Origin: Linnemannia elongata
Lineage: Eukaryota; Mortierellomycota; Mortierellomycetes; Mortierellales; Mortierellaceae
Assembly (NCBI GenBank): GCA_036320915.1
Contig: JAXBDG010000003.1
Coordinates: forward strand, 2,294,001-2,358,000
Reading direction: 5' to 3'
Length of the DNA stretch: 64,000 nt
Part shown: positions 59,589 through 64,000 of the stretch, in pieces
Layout: each line of letters opens with the position of its first letter
Numbering within the stretch: position 1 is the stretch's first letter
The notes under the pieces: generated by a model
Databases searched by the model: none
Told to the model about the DNA's origin: nothing
The model's input: only the letters and a program-made list of their open reading frames with translations
Position numbers and translations under genes: made by a program

Positions 59589-62500
59589 ATGGCACTTACA
59601 ATAATCACGCCTGCTCGAAAGCAACTCTCGTCCAAAGTCCGAGCTGCCTTATGGATGTGGGCGTACATCGGATTCCTCTCCCTCATTACCATCCTACCCA
59701 CGCCACTCGTTACGGCCCTTAAGCCTATCCCGGTCTATGGTCCAGCCTACGACACCATAAACGAGGACCTCTTCATCATCCAAGGAGGTGGTGTCTACCA
59801 AAACGCCACCTTCACTGCCAACGTGTCCCAGTTCATAGCCCTCGACCTCACGCGTCCATCATGGGACGTCTCAGACCCGCCTTGGGTTCCCGTCAATGTC
59901 ACTTCGGTGATACCCCTTCCCCCCCCGTCTAGCGACCTATTATCACTCAATGACAATCTCCTTGGACCGTCAGACTGTCACGATCTGGGACTCGGCCTCC
60001 CCTGGATCTGTCACCAACTACACTCGTTACACGGGAGCCTGGTCGACCTTTGACGTCCCTGCAGAGCTGGTGCGTTCTGATAAGCAACTGAAGGCTGCGG
60101 TCGACCCCAACACGGGGAAAATATACATTCCCTTGGGCTATGAGGGTGTCAACATGATGGTGTATGACCCGGCTCATCCAAATGCTGGAGCAGCGACATT
60201 GGACACACGACCACGTGCAGTAAGAGCGGCGGCAGCAGTGGAGCGCGATGTAACAGCCCCAGCAGGAGCAGGCACGACTATTGGAGTAACGATGCCCAAC
60301 CCCGTCAAGAAAGGAGCTACTGGATACAGTTTTGTGTGGAGTTCCTATCGACAAACGTTTCTCTACTTTGGAGGACGTATTGGTTTGGGAGACATTGCTG
60401 ATACTTATTTCTTCGAGTTTCAGCCCAACACCAACAAATGGAGTACACTGGTAAGTGAAGAGGACATTGATTTCTTTTAGAGGATGAAATGGCGAGGGCA
60501 TAAAAGTGATGACGATAATTTCTTGCTTTCGTTAGCTTCTTTGTGCCTGAATGTTGTATTTACAAAACCTCTTATTCATGTTTGCGTATGTTTGATTGTT
60601 CTCTAGAGCACAAATGGAACGGTCCCTCCCCGTTTGATAAACAGCTGTATGATTTCTGGTAAGAGAAAAATTAACACGAATAAAGGCTCCACTATCGTTT
60701 GCTTCATCACGCTGCGCAGAGCCCCTTACAAAGTTTCCAAGCAATTGAATACTCACACTACCAACAAAAAAACAACTCTCTTTTGTGTGTTGTTTCAATT
60801 CTTCCCTTTCTTTCATGCAACATAGCATATAATGGGACAAAGATGATATTGTTCGGAGGACATGAGATGGACGGCATCTCCAAGAACACCACATACATCC
60901 TCGATGTCCCTTCAATGGAATGGACTAAAGGTTCAGCCGTCGATGCCTCGCAGTCTCGATCTGCCATGGCTTGTTCTGTGTCAGGAGACAACGTCGTTAT
61001 TTGGGGTGGTACGAATGTTGTCTTATTATTTTGTATCGTATCTCACAAGGATCATAAACTGGTCATATCTCTGACGCTAGCAAATATCATTTCTTTTACT
61101 GTTTTTTCTCACTAGGGATCCGAAAAACTGGACTGGATCCCGCCAATTACACAACCTTAGATTCGACACCGCTCATCTTCAACCTTTATTTCAACCAATG
61201 GGTTCAGAGGTTCGAACGAAGTACCCACTACACTCCCTTGCCTGTCGCGCCTGCGAGTCCGATTTCGCCACCAAAGCCCGAGAGCACATCGGCGTCTGAC
61301 AAGGGGAACAGCAATGTGGGCGATATAGTGGGTGGTACACTGGGAGTTGTGCTAGTGTTCGCTTTGGTGTCGGTGGGTTACATTGCTCACAAAGAACCTC
61401 AACTTCTTCGCCGACTTATCTGCTGGGGCAATGAACCAGATGAACAATACCGCTTGACTAGATTTCCTTTTCCAGCCCCCGGTCTACAACCACAGGCCAA
61501 TCCATTTCCCGTTAACAGCAACATCGACAATAGGCAACAAACGCCTCCAGCAACACAAGACCATCCACAGGACTTGGGTGCATCGACCTCTCCACCTAAC
61601 CCTGTAGAATCAAGTGAGCATGATGGTAATACCTCTGCTACGTCCACTCAACTCGATGCGCTTCAACAGCGAGAACCCCTCATCCACGCTAAAACCGAGT
61701 TTTCACCCGATTCACCGCGTGGTCATTTGACCACCCCTGAACTCTCGGTACCTCCAGGTGAACTTTCCCACATCAATGATGATGTGGAATTTATTGACTC
61801 CAAATCTAAATCTCCTTCGCGGGGTTCGACTCTTTCATCTACTACTACGCTTCACGCCTCCGATTCGCCTCCTGCTTCTACGACCACTTCTCGACCACCC
61901 GTATCGTCCAACATTTTGCCTTCCAATTCGACGCGGGCTACACATCGGAGCATCCCACTCACCTCTGAGAAACGGCCCAATCGTCAAATTAATATAGGGC
62001 ACTCCCCTACTACCAACTATTGCTCTACTTCTGATGGGTCGGTGCCCTCTGTCCTTCAAGTCCAGCCAGCGACTGGAGTGCTGTTGCCTCCATCGTCTGT
62101 CCAGTCCGATTCTTTATCTTCCAACGCTGACGTGACGACATCCAGTCCTAGTTCTCAGCCTCCAAATGAGCTGGTACACCCCAAGTCCAGCTCCTCCTCT
62201 TCACCGTCCGTTCCTCCAAAAATTGTGAAGCCAGAGCATCGTGCTAGGATCTATATGGATAAAATAGTAGAGGCATCCCGACAACAAGACGATGTCAAAG
62301 TTCTACCTAAGTCAGCACTGGGAAGCAATATCCATGGCAACAACCAACGACCTGATGCAAAGAGTGTCTCCAGCACCACGGTCACCAAGTCAACGAGACA
62401 TCAATTTTTCCCAGTGACTATCTCTACCACCGACGCTGGCACCGTGGTACCCCAATATCCACCGCGAGGAGATGAGGTCCAGCATCGACGACAAACTGCT

Positions 62501-62776
62501 ACTACTGAACCTTACGTTGTGGTGCCTATCGCCCACTATCCTGACGGTAACCCCGACGTTGTTGCAGCGCCTACTGCCATTCCTGTAAGTAGTGCTACAA
62601 CTACCCCTCGTCAACCGCAGGGAGGACACGAACCCGCTCGCACGAACAGTCGTAACCCTCAAGACTCCAGAGGTGTCGGGACCAGAACAGCAACATTTGG
62701 CGATGAAACTCCAACTTTGAGCGTCCAGAGACTGAGCGAAGATGACGAATGGAACGACTGGAAGAAATTCCAGTAG
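59589..62776 (+). pseudogene. Kelch-repeat membrane protein K8, frameshifted in exon 1, very long tail
   Basis: Exons 59589-60450, 60607-60658, 60826-61008, 61116-62776. The signal sequence (MALTIITPARKQ, then WMWAYIGFLSLITILPTPLVTA) and first blade (LFIIQGG) match K7. Near 59,910-59,930, in CCCCTTCCCCCCCCG, the frame shifts by one base: upstream reads PLPPPSS, while the K-family continuation (PPRLATYYHSMTISLDR) lies in the next frame. After that the family plan is intact: IYIPLGYEG, FLYFGG, mini-exon NGTVPPRL, MILFGGHEMDG, VVIWGG, and a helix near DIVGGTLGVVLVFALVSVGYI. The tail of about 460 residues is Ser/Thr/Pro-rich and low-complexity. The shift may be a sequencing error in the C-run or a real mutation. 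All splice sites are preserved, so decay, if any, is recent. Confidence 0.8.
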
Positions 62777-63368
62777 CTGCCATATTCACTAACTAAAAAA
62801 AACAACAGCAGATAGCCTTCCATCACCTAATCTTAACCCTAATGTATTAATATACGAATGAACGACAGTCAATCAATCCGTCAGTATAATTGGTAAAAAA
62901 AAGGGGGCTGTGAATGTCTATGATGCAACGGCATCCAATCTATTTATGCGCAAGTCCAACATTGTTTTCCAATGTTGAACTTACACTGCCACTGCCTTGA
63001 AAACTCAGGGCATGGAAAAGTGATATCTCTTCCTTGCTCTTACTCGTCTAGCCCACATCCTCCATCCGACACCCTTTTCATTCTCTTCTCCCTCGTACTC
63101 GCACCTGAACCTCTGTGACATTCGATGGATGGGAGGAGGTTCTTGCCATTAATTATGAGTATAAACGACATGATGCTTGGATAAATGTTGTAATGAAGGG
63201 AAGAAAGATGCGAAAGTAGACGCAAAGGTGGGTAACTACTGCGAGCTGACACATAAGAAAAAACCTGCCCCTCAATTTCCTCCTCTTTGATCGGACGCCA
63301 ATTTTAAACTGCAGTGCCACACTTACTGAATACCCCTCTGGTAAACCTTAATCATAGCCACTTATATA
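62777..63368. other. Intergenic region after K8
   Basis: AT-rich, no gene. The T next to the Helitron end (A at 63,368 on +) fits the usual A/T target. The sequence before it, CCACTTATATA, is unlike the flanks of the other copies, so this is an independent insertion. Confidence 0.6.
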
Positions 63369-64000
63369 CTAGGGCGTTGCCACTTGAATTGTTCTCTTCC
63401 TGGGGGGTTGCATTATTGTGTCCATTTATTCCTGGAAGTGTACTGTACAAAGTAAACAATGAACGGTTTGCTGTATGATCGTTCGATTGAGTGGGTGCTG
63501 GTTAAAGTGCTACCTTGAAAACTATGTTTCTGGTGTAATTTCCTTTGGCTGTCGTAAAGGGTGTTGTTGGCGTGTTTGAAGGTCGAAGAATTGTTAGAGC
63601 GTTAAGGCTAAGGATTTGTTGTCAAGGTCTGAACATGATAGTGCAACATAAAGTTGCCCAAATGAAAACCCAGCTTGGTGTAGATAGACACCTGTTGTTG
63701 TTATTGATTTTCATTGCGCCTTGTTGATGGTAAGTGCGAAAGCAGGTCGGGGATTAGAAGTTGCAAGCGTGTGAATTTAATTAGTGTGGTGCCGTCGTCT
63801 TTTGAGGAGAGTGGCTTTCGTGTGATGAGAACGAAGTTGAATGATACTGTAACGATCTTTGCTTCTATGATGTATTCGTCCAGTTTTGATACTTGTAGTC
63901 GTGTAACATTGCACATTCCTCTTCTCGTTGAGACATTGCGTGAAAGGATTATTGGCTGACCGACATTTAGTTTAATGATATGTTGTGGGAGGCCATTGTC
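63369..64000 (-). mobile_element. Non-autonomous Helitron, copy 3 (3' part, cut by the window edge)
   Basis: Bases 63,369-64,000 equal 8100-8731 at every position I compared, with no gap (constant offset of 55,269). The element runs leftward and ends CTAG at 63,369. It contains the end of the deleted Rep/helicase gene up to the region of the deletion junction. The rest lies outside the window. Confidence 0.85.

Noticed and set aside
1..64000. CRISPR arrays, bacterial operons, tRNA or rRNA genes
   Set aside because: No regularly spaced repeats of that kind and no recognisable RNA gene found; the intron-bearing genes point to a fungus.

Overview
The window looks like a chromosome piece from a filamentous early-diverging fungus, most likely Mortierellomycota or a close relative. 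The evidence is short GT-AG introns, T/C-rich leaders, intron-bearing Helitrons, degenerate Tc1/mariner and Ty3 elements, and a tandem family of secreted-ectodomain kelch membrane proteins. The phylum is an inference from general family knowledge; no marker gene is present.

Left part (1-21,905) is mobile-element territory. Two virtually identical 5.3-kb non-autonomous Helitrons (363-5659 on +, 8100-13397 on -) lie as an inverted repeat with their 3' CTAG ends facing each other across a 2.4-kb spacer. The spacer holds a low-complexity, Cys-containing 672-codon reading frame. Each Helitron carries a promoter-like 5' segment, a broken copy of the 5' end of the spacer gene, a fossil Tc1/mariner transposase, and a Rep/helicase gene reduced to its two ends by an internal deletion. 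A diverged copy of the 5' segment (13,426-15,120) lies beyond the right arm. Next is an apparently intact autonomous Helitron whose Rep-helicase gene can be assembled from five exons (15,680-21,803, 1829 aa). It ends at 21,905 with the same terminal bases as the small copies. A third copy of the small Helitron enters from the right window edge (63,369-64,000), identical over 632 bases.

Middle and right part (22,117-62,776) carries eight paralogous genes (K1-K8, all +). Each has a signal peptide, about six kelch-type blades, one transmembrane helix, an Arg/Lys stop-transfer cluster and a cytoplasmic tail. All eight share the same four-exon plan with a 52-base mini-exon 2. K2-K4 are a recent tandem array with a unit of about 3.9 kb, and K2 and K3 have identical tails. 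K5/K6 and K7/K8 are more diverged pairs. K1 has a stop codon just before its conserved tail coil and has lost its upstream region to the Helitron. K8 has a frameshift in a C-run and a very long tail. Between K6 and K7 lie a secreted glycerophosphodiester phosphodiesterase gene (-), a dead Ty3-type retrotransposon pol region and two stretches of unresolved, probably decayed coding sequence.

The main biology is twofold. One part is an active-looking Helitron family, with an autonomous partner, deletion derivatives, a captured gene fragment and a readable empty site. The other is a kelch receptor-like family with divergent ectodomains and homogenised tails, whose first member has been affected by the Helitron insertion.
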